28,450 nucleotides of DNA. It comes from an uncultured beta proteobacterium. Lineage in GTDB: Bacteria > Pseudomonadota > Gammaproteobacteria > Burkholderiales > SG8-39. Under the pieces are notes generated by a model. It saw nothing but the letters and a program-made list of their open reading frames with translations. It ran no database searches and was not told the DNA's origin. Below, one piece after another: positions 19,666 through 26,938 of the stretch. The stretch's first letter is position 1; each line of letters starts with the position of its first letter. Location of the stretch: NCBI GenBank assembly GCA_902826155.1, contig CADEDU010000029.1, forward strand, positions 24,952 through 53,401. Reading direction: 5' to 3'. A program made the translations under genes and the position numbers.

Positions 19666-20142
19666 ATGAACACCGAATCGCAAGCGCGTCAGGCGATCAG
19701 CGATCTGCTCGCGGAATATTCGCTGCTGCTCGACGAAGATCGACTCGAAGCGTGGCTGGAGCTGTTCGTCGACGAATGCGAATACCGGATCGTGTCGCGC
19801 GAGAACGTCGAGCAGGGCCTGCCCAACATCCACATCTGGTGCAAAGGCAAGGACATGCTGGCCGATCGCATCACCTCCTTCCGGCACGTCAACGAGTACA
19901 ACCTGCACTGGGCGCGCCGCGTGATCGGCCCGCCGCGCGTGAGCGCCCAGGGCGACGGCAGCTGGCAGGTCGAAACGAGCTACAGCCTGTTCCAGACGAA
20001 TCTCGAAGGGGTGAGCCGGCTGTTCAGCGTCGGGCGCTATGCCATGCGCATCGTGCCGGTGGACGGTCGCGCACGCCTGAAGCAGGTGCACGTCATCGCC
20101 GATACCGCGTCGATCCCAACGCTGCTCGCCGCGCCGATTTGA
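19666..20142 (+). CDS. Aromatic-ring-hydroxylating oxygenase beta subunit
   Basis: A 158-residue protein. The pattern ISDLLAEYSLLLDEDRLEAWLELFVDECEYRIVSRENVEQGLP near the N-terminus, then ADRITSFRHVNEYNLHWARRVIGPPRV, is typical of the NTF2-like small subunits, with RRVIGPPRV matching the conserved xRxxGPPRV strand. GGAG precedes the ATG. It follows its alpha gene by 16 bases and should assemble with it as the oxygenase component. It carries no cofactor. Confidence 0.92.
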   Translation: MNTESQARQAISDLLAEYSLLLDEDRLEAWLELFVDECEYRIVSRENVEQGLPNIHIWCKGKDMLADRITSFRHVNEYNLHWARRVIGPPRVSAQGDGSWQVETSYSLFQTNLEGVSRLFSVGRYAMRIVPVDGRARLKQVHVIADTASIPTLLAAPI

Positions 20143-20170
20143 GGCGCTCACACCACACAAAGGAGGCCTC

Positions 20171-20962
20171 ATGTCCCTCGCGGGAAAGAAAGCGATCGTC
20201 ACCGGCGCCGGTTCGGGCATCGGTCGCGCGATCGCACTGATGCTGGCGCAGCGCGGCGCGCAACTGGCCGTGCTCGACATCAACGAAGCCGACGTCGCTG
20301 AAACGGCACGCACGATCGGCGCGGCCGGTGGCAAGGCGCGCAGCTATCGCGCCGATGTCGGTCGCAGCGGCGAATTCGAAGCCGCGCTGAACGCGGCGAT
20401 CGCCGATCTGGGCGCGCTGGACATCATGGTCAACAACGCCGGCATCCTCGATGGCTACTTCAACGCCGACGAGATGGACGAGTCCACCTGGCGGCGCGTG
20501 ATCGATATCGATCTCACCAGCGTGTTTCTCGGCGCCAAGCGCGCGCTCAAGGAGATGCTGCCGCGCGGCCGCGGGCGCATCATCAACATGGCCTCAGTGG
20601 CGGGCCTGAACGGTACGGGCGGCGGCGCGGCATACGTCGCAGCCAAGCACGGCGTGGTCGGCCTGACGCGGCAGATGGCGGTGGCGTACGGCGCACGAGG
20701 TATCACGGTGAACTGCGTGTGTCCGGGCGCGATTCCGACCGGGCTGCGTCCGCACTCGCAATCGATCCTCGGCCCGAACGTGCCCGACATGAGCAATCGC
20801 GGCGTCGCGGTGAACGACGATCAGATTCGCGCGCTGATTCCGGCGGGCGTACGCGGCACGGTGGAGGACATCGCCCAGGCGGTGTGCTATCTCGTGTCCG
20901 ACGAAGCCGGCTATGTGAACGGCCACGCGATGGTGGTCGACGGCGGCTGGCGCGCGAAGTAA
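20171..20962 (+). CDS. Classical short-chain dehydrogenase/reductase, possibly a cis-dihydrodiol dehydrogenase
   Basis: A 263-residue classical SDR with a strong AAAGGAGG site. The cofactor loop is TGAGSGIG (11-18), then NNAG (88-91), catalytic Ser142 (NMASVAG), and Tyr155 with Lys159 (YVAAK). An acidic residue after the second strand (Asp36 in AVLDIN) suggests NAD rather than NADP. It is the last gene of the operon, 28 bases after the Rieske beta gene. A dihydrodiol dehydrogenase acting on the Rieske product is the natural reading, but SDR substrate range cannot be read from sequence. Confidence 0.92.
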   Translation: MSLAGKKAIVTGAGSGIGRAIALMLAQRGAQLAVLDINEADVAETARTIGAAGGKARSYRADVGRSGEFEAALNAAIADLGALDIMVNNAGILDGYFNADEMDESTWRRVIDIDLTSVFLGAKRALKEMLPRGRGRIINMASVAGLNGTGGGAAYVAAKHGVVGLTRQMAVAYGARGITVNCVCPGAIPTGLRPHSQSILGPNVPDMSNRGVAVNDDQIRALIPAGVRGTVEDIAQAVCYLVSDEAGYVNGHAMVVDGGWRAK

Positions 20963-21004
20963 GCCTCCGTCGGACCGTTCATCCTCTACTGGAATGCCCC
21001 GCGA

Positions 21005-21039
21005 GGATCGCCCTCAGTCCGTGCTCGCCACGGCGATCC
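21005..21039. terminator. Possible terminator hairpin between convergent genes
   Basis: GGATCGCC at 21005-21012 pairs perfectly with GGCGATCC at 21032-21039 across a 19-base loop, in the 87-base gap between the convergent SDR and ABC ATPase genes. There is no T-run on either side, so intrinsic termination is doubtful. Confidence 0.3.
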
Positions 21040-21049
21040 CGTGTTCCGC

Positions 21050-21841
21050 TCAGGCCGCCGCCGGCTCGTGGTTGCGGTACAGGAATTCGAGCACGGCCGA
21101 ACGGTACTGGATGTAGCGTGCGTGTCCGGCGAGCTTGAGACGGTCGCGCGGTCGCGGCAGATCGATCGCGAGCACCTCGCCGATACGTGCCGCCGGACCG
21201 TTGGTCATCATCACAACGCGGTCCGACAGCAGCACCGCCTCGTCGACGTCGTGCGTCACCATGAGCACCGTGCTGCGCGTTTGCGCGACGATCTTGATGA
21301 GCTCGTCCTGCAGATGCGCGCGCGTCAGCGCGTCTAGCGCGCCGAACGGTTCATCCAGCAGCAGCACCTTCGGTTCCATTGCCAACGCCCGCGCGATGCC
21401 GACTCGCTGTTTCATGCCTCCGGAGATCTCGTGCGGCAGCTTGTGCGCGGACTCGGCGAGTTTCACCAGCGCTAGCGCACGCGCCGTGCGCTCCATCATT
21501 TGCTTTCTTGATTCGGTCGTACCGAACACCCGCTCGACCGCGAGATAGACGTTCTGCGTACAGCTGAGCCACGGCAGCAGCGAATGGTTCTGGAACACCA
21601 CGCCACGGTCGGGACCGGGTCTGCCGACCTCGCGGTTGGCGAGGAACACGTAGCCCCGCGTCGGACGCACCAGCCCAGCCACGCAGTTGAGCAGCGTCGA
21701 TTTGCCGCAACCCGAATGCCCGATGAGCGCGACGAACTCGCCCTGGTCGATGTCGAGACTGACATTGTCGAGCGCGGTGAACGAACCGCTCTTGGTGGGG
21801 AACGCGACGCTGACCGAGTCGATTTGCAAATAGCGATCCAC
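21050..21841 (-). CDS. nrtD: ABC importer ATPase, NrtD/SsuB/TauB type (nitrate-type)
   Basis: A 263-residue ATPase starting at a GTG with GGAG seven bases upstream. Walker A is GHSGCGKST (41-49), Q-loop Gln84, signature ISGGMKQ (139-145), Walker B VLLLDEPFGALD (159-170), and H-loop His197 in VTHDVDEA. The segment HEISGGMKQRVGIARALAMEPKVL with LTRAHLQDEL is characteristic of the nitrate/cyanate/sulfonate group. It is the third gene of the set, 21 bases after the permease gene. The nitrate label rests mainly on the binding protein; a cyanate or nitrite role is possible. Confidence 0.88.
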   Translation of the reverse strand: MDRYLQIDSVSVAFPTKSGSFTALDNVSLDIDQGEFVALIGHSGCGKSTLLNCVAGLVRPTRGYVFLANREVGRPGPDRGVVFQNHSLLPWLSCTQNVYLAVERVFGTTESRKQMMERTARALALVKLAESAHKLPHEISGGMKQRVGIARALAMEPKVLLLDEPFGALDALTRAHLQDELIKIVAQTRSTVLMVTHDVDEAVLLSDRVVMMTNGPAARIGEVLAIDLPRPRDRLKLAGHARYIQYRSAVLEFLYRNHEPAAA

Positions 21842-21862
21842 GATGGACTCCGTAGTTCTCGA

Positions 21863-22861
21863 TCAGACGTTGACGCCGTAGCTGAAACGCCGCGCCAGCA
21901 AAAGCAACGCTTGCTCCAGCGCCAGGCCGACGATGCCGACCACGAAGATGGCAATGATGATGTGCTCGACTTTCAGGTTGTTCCACTCGTCCCAGACCCA
22001 GAACCCCAGGCCCACCCCGCCGGTGAGCATCTCGGCGGCGACGATTACGAGCCATGCCACGCCGATCGACAGCCGGATGCCGGTGAGCACGTAGGGCAGT
22101 GCTGCGGGAAAGAGAATCCGTGTGAGCACCTTCCACTCCGACAGATTCAGTACGCGCGCGACGTTCAGGTAGTCCTGCGGCACCTGGCGAACACCGACGG
22201 CGGTATTGATGATCATCGGCCAGATGCTCGAGATGAAGATCACATAGATCGCGGCCGGATTGGCAGCCTTGAACACCAGCAGACCGATCGGCAGCCAGGC
22301 TAACGGCGATACCGGACGCAACAGGCCGATGATCGGTGCGGTCATATGCGAGAGGAACTCGAACCGGCCGATGATGAAGCCGAGCGGGATGCCGACCAGC
22401 GCGGCCAGCCCGAAACCGATACCGACGCGCTGCAATGACGAAAGGATGTTCCAGCCGATGCCCTGGTCGTTCGGACCGTTGACGTAGAACGGTTCGGCGA
22501 ACACTTTCATCGCGGCCAGCCAGGTTTTGGCCGGACCGGGCAGATCGGGACGCAGCGTCGCAACGGCCGCCCACATGGCGACGAACACGACGATGCCCAG
22601 CAGCCACGCGATGCCCTGCGCCACACGTGGATCGGCCGGCGCGCGCCGCGCGACCGAGCCACCCGTGGCTTCGATGCCGAGCTTGGGTTGCTCCCCGCGT
22701 TGCTGCTTGTTTTGCTGCAACTCCCGCAGTGAACGTGCCGATGGGTGTGGCGCACCTTGCGGCGTGACCACGCTAAGCGAAACTGCGCCCCCGCGCTCGG
22801 ACGGCGACGCCGGAGTCACCGACGCATCCGTTCCGCGCTTGGGCAGCGTCGCAGCGTTCAT
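21863..22861 (-). CDS. nrtB: ABC importer permease, NrtB type
   Basis: A 332-residue membrane protein with AAGGAG before the ATG. The first transmembrane helix starts near residue 82 (GIAWLLGIVVFVAMWAAVATL). Five or more further helices follow, including GIGFGLAALVGIPLGFIIG, PAAIYVIFISSIWPMIIN and IIIAIFVVGIVGLALEQALLLLA. The cytoplasmic EAA loop that touches the ATPase is LNVARVLNLSEWKVLTRILFP (about 232-251). The N-terminal 80 residues are hydrophilic and low in complexity (Pro, Ser, Gln, Arg), longer than most permeases of this group. It forms the channel for the binding protein encoded 25 bases upstream. Confidence 0.9.
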   Translation of the reverse strand: MNAATLPKRGTDASVTPASPSERGGAVSLSVVTPQGAPHPSARSLRELQQNKQQRGEQPKLGIEATGGSVARRAPADPRVAQGIAWLLGIVVFVAMWAAVATLRPDLPGPAKTWLAAMKVFAEPFYVNGPNDQGIGWNILSSLQRVGIGFGLAALVGIPLGFIIGRFEFLSHMTAPIIGLLRPVSPLAWLPIGLLVFKAANPAAIYVIFISSIWPMIINTAVGVRQVPQDYLNVARVLNLSEWKVLTRILFPAALPYVLTGIRLSIGVAWLVIVAAEMLTGGVGLGFWVWDEWNNLKVEHIIIAIFVVGIVGLALEQALLLLARRFSYGVNV

Positions 22862-22886
22862 GCTCGATCTCCTTCGCCGGACGACG

Positions 22887-24164
22887 TCACGCCACTTTCA
22901 CTTTGAAGCTGGTGGCGTACTTGCGCGGGTCGCGGCCGTCCCACATCACGCCGTCGATCATTTTCGCGGTGCGCATCGGATCCTTCGGCACCGACACCTT
23001 TGCAAGCGCGGCGCCTTGGGTGTACAGATCGATGCGATTCACCTGTTTGGCGATCGCCAGATAGTCGATATCGTTCTTGAGCAACCCCCAGCGCCGATGC
23101 TGGGTGAGAAACCACATGCCGTCGGAGAGGTACGGGAAATTGACCGCGCCCTCATTGAAGAACTTCATGTGATCCTTCTCGTCCCAGGTCTTGCCCAGCC
23201 CGTTCTCATAGCGGCCGAGCATGCGACCCAGAATCACGTCCATGTCCGTGTTGACGTAGGCGCGATTGGCCACCACCTCAGCGGTCTCGCGTTTGGTGGC
23301 CAGCGAGGTGTCGATGAAGCGTCCTGCTTCCAGGATCGCCGCTATCGCAGCGCGGCACGCGTTGGGGTGCTTGGCGACGAAATCGGCGGTAGTGCCCAGC
23401 ACCTTCTCCGGATGATCCTTCCAGATGTCCTGCGTGGTGGCTGCGGTGAAACCCACCTTGTCGACGATCGCACGCTGGTTCCAGGGTTCGCCGACGCAGA
23501 AGCCGTCCATGTTGCCCACTCGCATGTTGGCCACCATCTGCGGCGGCGGCACGGTGATGACCTTGGCGTCGGTGAACGGATTGATGTCGTGCGCGGCGAG
23601 CCAGTAGTAGATCCACATCGCGTGCGTGCCGGTGGGGAACGTATGCGCGAAGGTGTACTCGCGCTTGTCCTTGCTCATCTGCGCACGCAGCTTCGCACCA
23701 TCGGTGACGCCGCTTTCACGCAGCTTCTGCGAGAGCGTGATCGCCTGACCGTTGTGATTGAGGGTCATCAGCACGGCCATGTCCTTCTTCGGTCCGCCCA
23801 GTCCGAGGTGCACGCCGTACACCAGGCCATAGAGCACATGCGCCATGTCCAATTCGCCGTTGACCAGCTTGTCGCGCACCGACGCCCACGACGCTTCCTT
23901 GCTGGGCACGATCTTGATGCCGTACTTCTGGTCGAATTTCTTCACCGCCGCCATCACGACCGAGGAGCAATCCGTGAGCGGAATAAACCCGATCTTGATC
24001 TCGGTCTTCTCCGGCTTGTCGGAGCCCTGCGCCCAGGCGGCGCCGCGCAACGCATCGGGAATAAGCGCAAGCGCCGATCCGACACCCAGGGCGGCGCCGG
24101 CATTCAGCAGACGGCGTCGATCGGCATGGACATTGGCGACAACGGGCTTGACTCGAGCTTTCAT
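22887..24164 (-). CDS. nrtA: Nitrate/nitrite/cyanate-type ABC substrate-binding protein with Tat signal (NrtA/CmpA family)
   Basis: The frame can start at a GTG at 24215, but the ATG at 24164 gives a proper Tat leader and lies downstream of a sigma-54 promoter that would leave the GTG untranscribed; the product is 425 residues. The Tat motif is DRRRLLNAGAALGVGSALALIP (15-36), with cleavage near AWA-Q at 45. Family blocks include KIGFIPLTDCSSVVMAA, VNGELDMAHVLYGLVYGVHLG, HTFPTGTHAMWIYYWLA, PPQMVANMRVGNMDGFCVGEPWNQ and FFNEGAVNFPYLSDGMWFLTQHRRWGL. These are characteristic of NrtA/NasF proteins that bind nitrate or nitrite; bicarbonate- or cyanate-binding relatives share them. No nitrate or nitrite reductase gene is in the window. 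Confidence 0.9.
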   Translation of the reverse strand: MKARVKPVVANVHADRRRLLNAGAALGVGSALALIPDALRGAAWAQGSDKPEKTEIKIGFIPLTDCSSVVMAAVKKFDQKYGIKIVPSKEASWASVRDKLVNGELDMAHVLYGLVYGVHLGLGGPKKDMAVLMTLNHNGQAITLSQKLRESGVTDGAKLRAQMSKDKREYTFAHTFPTGTHAMWIYYWLAAHDINPFTDAKVITVPPPQMVANMRVGNMDGFCVGEPWNQRAIVDKVGFTAATTQDIWKDHPEKVLGTTADFVAKHPNACRAAIAAILEAGRFIDTSLATKRETAEVVANRAYVNTDMDVILGRMLGRYENGLGKTWDEKDHMKFFNEGAVNFPYLSDGMWFLTQHRRWGLLKNDIDYLAIAKQVNRIDLYTQGAALAKVSVPKDPMRTAKMIDGVMWDGRDPRKYATSFKVKVA

Positions 24165-24207
24165 GTGCAATCCGTTCGCGAACGAAGTGGCTGGTGAATT
24201 GCTGCAT

Positions 24208-24223
24208 GGCAACACTCATGCCA
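24208..24223 (-). promoter_or_regulatory. Sigma-54 (-24/-12) promoter for the nrt-type operon
   Basis: On the minus strand the sequence reads TGGCATGAGTGTTGCC. The sigma-54 consensus is TGGCACG, four free bases, TTGC(A/T). The invariant GG (-24) and GC (-12) are present with exact spacing; only the sixth and last bases differ. Predicted transcription start is about 24197, leaving a leader of about 33 bases before the ATG at 24164. Sigma-54 control is known for nitrogen assimilation transporters. Confidence 0.6.
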
Positions 24224-24308
24224 GCACTTGCTTTGCGAATGAATTCAGCGTGTTGACGCAGCGTCGCTGGAAAAGGCGCCGACGCGGGGCTGATCGCCCG
24301 CACTGTCG

Positions 24309-24336
24309 CTGTGCGCGAATCTTGTGACTCGCACAG
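24309..24336. promoter_or_regulatory. Inverted repeat in the nrt/cupin divergent region, candidate activator site
   Basis: CTGTGCG (24309-24315) and CGCACAG (24330-24336) form a perfect 7-base inverted repeat. The half-site centres are 21 bases apart, about two helical turns. Its centre is about 125 bases upstream of the predicted sigma-54 start, a usual distance for an enhancer-binding activator. It does not match the NtrC consensus orientation. It could equally control the cupin gene, whose start lies 67 bases away. Confidence 0.35.
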
Positions 24337-24402
24337 ATGCAGGGCGAGGGCTCATACTTGACGATGCGCACTACACAGACTGCAGACTGAGGAGATTCAT
24401 CC

Positions 24403-24903
24403 ATGCCCTACACCCTCGAACAGCTCTCCCACAGCTTTCACGAAATGCTCAAGGCCGAACCAGGACCTGCGGGCCGACAGAAGGTGTGCGCGATGCTGTC
24501 GCAGGCGCTGACCGACAAGGCTTTCGTCGCCAAGCACCTCACCGACTCGACCTCGGAACGGCACCTGTTGTACGAGGATCCGGAACTGGGCTTTTGCATC
24601 TTCGCGCACTACTACAAGGGCGCGAAAAGCTCGCCGCCGCACGATCACGGGCCGTCGTGGGCGATCTATGGCCAGGCAACCGGCGAGACGCAGATGAACG
24701 ATTACGAACTGCTCGAACCTGCCAGCGAGAGCAAGCCCGGCAAGGTGCGCCAGACCCGCACGTACGCACTCAAGCCGGGCATGGCGCACGTGTACAACGA
24801 AGGCGATCTGCATTCACCGACGCGTCTGGATTCGACGCAGCTCATCCGCATCGAAGGCATGAACATGGATCGGGTGAAGCGGCTGCGCTACGAGAAAATC
24901 TGA
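24403..24903 (+). CDS. Cupin protein of the cysteine-dioxygenase (CDO-like) type
   Basis: A 166-residue single cupin preceded by GAGGAG. Metal ligands are likely His80 and His82 (SPPHDHGPSWAIYG) and His129 (KPGMAHVYNEGDLHSP), matching His86, His88 and His140 of mammalian cysteine dioxygenase. The Ser-His-Tyr triad of thiol dioxygenases (SLHLY in CDO) is not evident; the matching strand reads TQLIRIEG. It is therefore probably a metal-dependent cupin of unknown reaction rather than a proven thiol dioxygenase. It is divergent from the nitrate-type importer and convergent with the SDR gene, whose stop is 11 bases away. Cytoplasmic, no signal peptide. Confidence 0.85.
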   Translation: MPYTLEQLSHSFHEMLKAEPGPAGRQKVCAMLSQALTDKAFVAKHLTDSTSERHLLYEDPELGFCIFAHYYKGAKSSPPHDHGPSWAIYGQATGETQMNDYELLEPASESKPGKVRQTRTYALKPGMAHVYNEGDLHSPTRLDSTQLIRIEGMNMDRVKRLRYEKI

Positions 24904-24914
24904 GCGCCGGGCGG

Positions 24915-25685
24915 TTACCAGGCGTTGTAGCCGCCGTCGATGAGCAGGTCGGCGCCGGTCATGAAGCTCGAAGCATCGCTCGCCAGGAACAACGCGCCGC
25001 GCGCGATTTCATCGGGTTGTCCGAGCCGGCCCATGACATGGCGTGGACCGCTCACCTTGCGCGCCTCGTCCATGTTGCCGAAACGCAGCACGAGCCGATC
25101 GGTCTCGGTGGCGCCGGGCGAGAGCGTGTTGACGCGGATGTTCTGCTTGGCATGGTCGATCGCCATCGCGCGGGCGAGTGAAATCAGCGCACCTTTGGTG
25201 CTGCAGTAGGCGGCACGCTCGTACGTGCCGACGCTGCCCAGCTGCGAGGCGATATGGATGATCGAGCCGCCGCCTGCTTTCTCCATGATCGGAATGCACC
25301 ACTTGCTCATCAGGAACGCGCTGCCGACGTTCACGGCGTAGACCTTGTTCCATAGCTCCGGCGGAACGTCGACGACGTTGCCGTTCGGATCACGTGCAGC
25401 GGCACCGTTGACGAGAATCCGGATCGGGCCGAGTTCGCGCGCAGCGCGTTCCACCGCAGCTTTGGTCTCATCCGGTGAGCTGACGTCGCATACGATCGCC
25501 AGGCTCTTCTGACCCGCTTGCGTGACCAGCCGCGCCGTATCCTCGACCGTGTCCTTCATCAGATCGACGCACGCAACGCTCGCCCCCGCGCTGGCGAACT
25601 CGATCGCGATGGACCGGCCGATGCCGCCGCCGGCGCCGGTGATGATGGCGACCTTGCCGGCGAGTTTGAAGTGATCCAGTGACAT
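24915..25685 (-). CDS. Classical SDR family oxidoreductase
   Basis: The open frame reaches back to 25865, but the ATG at 25685 follows AGGGGGG and yields the typical 256 residues starting MSLDHFKLAGK. Cofactor loop TGAGGGIG (16-23), Asp41 after the second strand suggesting NAD, Ser147 (HIASQLG), and Tyr160 with Lys164 (YCSTK). The family NNAG motif reads NGAA (93-96), a mild variation. The C-terminal MTGADLLIDGGYNAW is the usual SDR ending. It is a single-gene unit with its own promoter. The substrate is unknown. Confidence 0.92.
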   Translation of the reverse strand: MSLDHFKLAGKVAIITGAGGGIGRSIAIEFASAGASVACVDLMKDTVEDTARLVTQAGQKSLAIVCDVSSPDETKAAVERAARELGPIRILVNGAAARDPNGNVVDVPPELWNKVYAVNVGSAFLMSKWCIPIMEKAGGGSIIHIASQLGSVGTYERAAYCSTKGALISLARAMAIDHAKQNIRVNTLSPGATETDRLVLRFGNMDEARKVSGPRHVMGRLGQPDEIARGALFLASDASSFMTGADLLIDGGYNAW

Positions 25686-25709
25686 GTTGCCCCCCTTTGC
25701 TGACAGTCG

Positions 25710-25738
25710 ATTATAGGGTCGGCTCGAGCATGGCTCAC
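25710..25738 (-). promoter_or_regulatory. Sigma-70-like promoter of the SDR gene
   Basis: On the minus strand a perfect TATAAT (complement of 25710-25715) lies 17 bases after GTGAGC (complement of 25733-25738), a weak -35 match. The start site would be near 25703, leaving a leader of under 20 bases that contains the AGGGGGG ribosome-binding site. Confidence 0.55.
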
Positions 25739-25850
25739 CCGCACGCACAGGGTACGGCAGGGGCGTACCGCAGCAATGCGGGGCGCGATCGGCCCAATGC
25801 CGATATGGCAGACTACGCGCCCAATTCATAAAACCGACGCAGGATCCACC

Positions 25851-26828
25851 ATGAGACTCGTGCAACTCGCTCGCCTCGTCGGCGGCGTACTCGCGCTATC
25901 GGTCGCCGCGGCCACCGCTGCGCAGCAATGGCCGGTCAAGCCGGTTCGGATCATCAATCCATTCCCGGCAGGCGGTGGCACCGACACCTTCGCCCGACCG
26001 CTCGCAGCGAAGCTCACCCAGGCGCTCGGGCAGCAGTTCATCATCGAGAATCAAGGCGGCGCGGGCGGAACCTTGGGCGCAGCCAATGCCGCCAAGGCAG
26101 CGCCCGATGGCTACACCCTGTTCATGGGAGCGGTGCATCACACCATCGCCGAGAGCCTCTACACGAAGCTTCCGTACGGGCTGGAACGCGATTTCATTCC
26201 GGTGACGCTTGCGGCCTCCGTCCCGCAGGTGATCGTGATGCATCCCAAGCACGCGAACATCAAGACGCTCAAGGAGCTGATCGACTACGCCAAGGCCAAT
26301 CCAGGCAAGCTGAATTTCGGTTCGGCGGGCAACGGTACGGCGCATCATCTGGCCGGCGAGTTGTTCAAGACGATGACCGGCACCGACCTCATCCACGTGC
26401 CGTACAAGGGCGCCGGTCCGCTGATGCAGGATCTGCTCGCGGGGCAGGTCGACATGGCGTTCGACGGCATGGGCACCTCGGCGAATCAGATCCGCGCCGG
26501 CAAGCTGAATGCGATCGCCGTGGCAGCCACGTCGCGTACCGCGGTATTCCCCAATCTGCCTACCGCGAGCGAAGCGGGCCTGCCCGGCTACGAAGTCACC
26601 ACCTGGTACGCGCTGTGGGCGCTGAAAGGTTCACCCGCCGGTATCGCCGAGAAACTGCAGCAGGAGGTCGCGAAGATCCTGCAGCAACAGGACGTCAAGG
26701 ATATCTGGGCGAGCCAGGCCGCGACGGCGGGCGGACAGCCGCCGGCGGAGTTCGGCGCGTTCGTCAAGGCGGAGATCGCCAAGTGGGCGAAGGTGGTGAA
26801 GGCGTCGGGGGCGAAGATCGACAACTAA
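25851..26828 (+). CDS. Bug-family (TctC-like) periplasmic solute-binding protein
   Basis: The frame opens at 25776, but the ATG at 25851 has AGGA upstream and begins a signal peptide (MRLVQLARLVGGVLALSVAA, cleavage near residue 24), giving 325 residues. Hallmarks are WPVKPVRIINPFPAGGGTDTF, PDGYTLFMGAVHHT, LNFGSAGNGTAHHLAGELF, HVPYKGAGPLMQDLLAGQVD and FPNLPTASEAGLPGYE. It is a complete receptor, alone between a divergent SDR gene and a downstream CoA-transferase gene. No membrane partner is present. The ligand is unknown, probably a carboxylate. Confidence 0.94.
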   Translation: MRLVQLARLVGGVLALSVAAATAAQQWPVKPVRIINPFPAGGGTDTFARPLAAKLTQALGQQFIIENQGGAGGTLGAANAAKAAPDGYTLFMGAVHHTIAESLYTKLPYGLERDFIPVTLAASVPQVIVMHPKHANIKTLKELIDYAKANPGKLNFGSAGNGTAHHLAGELFKTMTGTDLIHVPYKGAGPLMQDLLAGQVDMAFDGMGTSANQIRAGKLNAIAVAATSRTAVFPNLPTASEAGLPGYEVTTWYALWALKGSPAGIAEKLQQEVAKILQQQDVKDIWASQAATAGGQPPAEFGAFVKAEIAKWAKVVKASGAKIDN

Positions 26829-26893
26829 AGATATCCCGTCACGCGGGTCGATGTCGGATCTGCGTTTAGGCCGCTCAGCGCGACGGGATATCT
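26829..26893. repeat. 12-base inverted repeat directly after the Bug stop codon
   Basis: AGATATCCCGTC at 26829-26840 and GACGGGATATCT at 26882-26893 are perfect inverted copies around a 41-base loop. The left arm begins at the base after the TAA stop. It could act as a transcript 3' end or be the remnant of a small mobile element; no T-run follows and no flanking target duplication was seen. Confidence 0.6.
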
Positions 26894-26938
26894 GTCCGAA
26901 TTCGAGCGTCGAAAAACGCGGCGACGCTCAATTCGGAC
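26894..26938. repeat. Strong imperfect hairpin, 17-18 base arms
   Basis: GTCCGAATTCGAGCGTCG (26894-26911) pairs with CGACGCTCAATTCGGAC (26922-26938) with one bulged base and a 10-base loop. It abuts the preceding inverted repeat with no gap. A smaller stem, GTCGGC at 26942-26947 with GCCGAC at 26955-26960, follows directly. The absence of a T-run argues against a standard intrinsic terminator. Confidence 0.6.

Noticed and set aside
12490..20962. Assignment of the locus to nicotinate, phthalate or salicylate degradation
   Set aside because: The maleate-isomerase-like and NagG-like genes are suggestive, but the diagnostic partners (NicA/B/C/X, ring-cleavage enzymes, reductases) are missing and the isomerase homologue lacks its cysteines.
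24219..24240. A second sigma-54-like match on the plus strand (CAGCAC, five bases, TTGC) toward the cupin gene
   Set aside because: The invariant GG of the -24 element is AG, and the cupin start is about 155 bases away. Much weaker than the minus-strand match.
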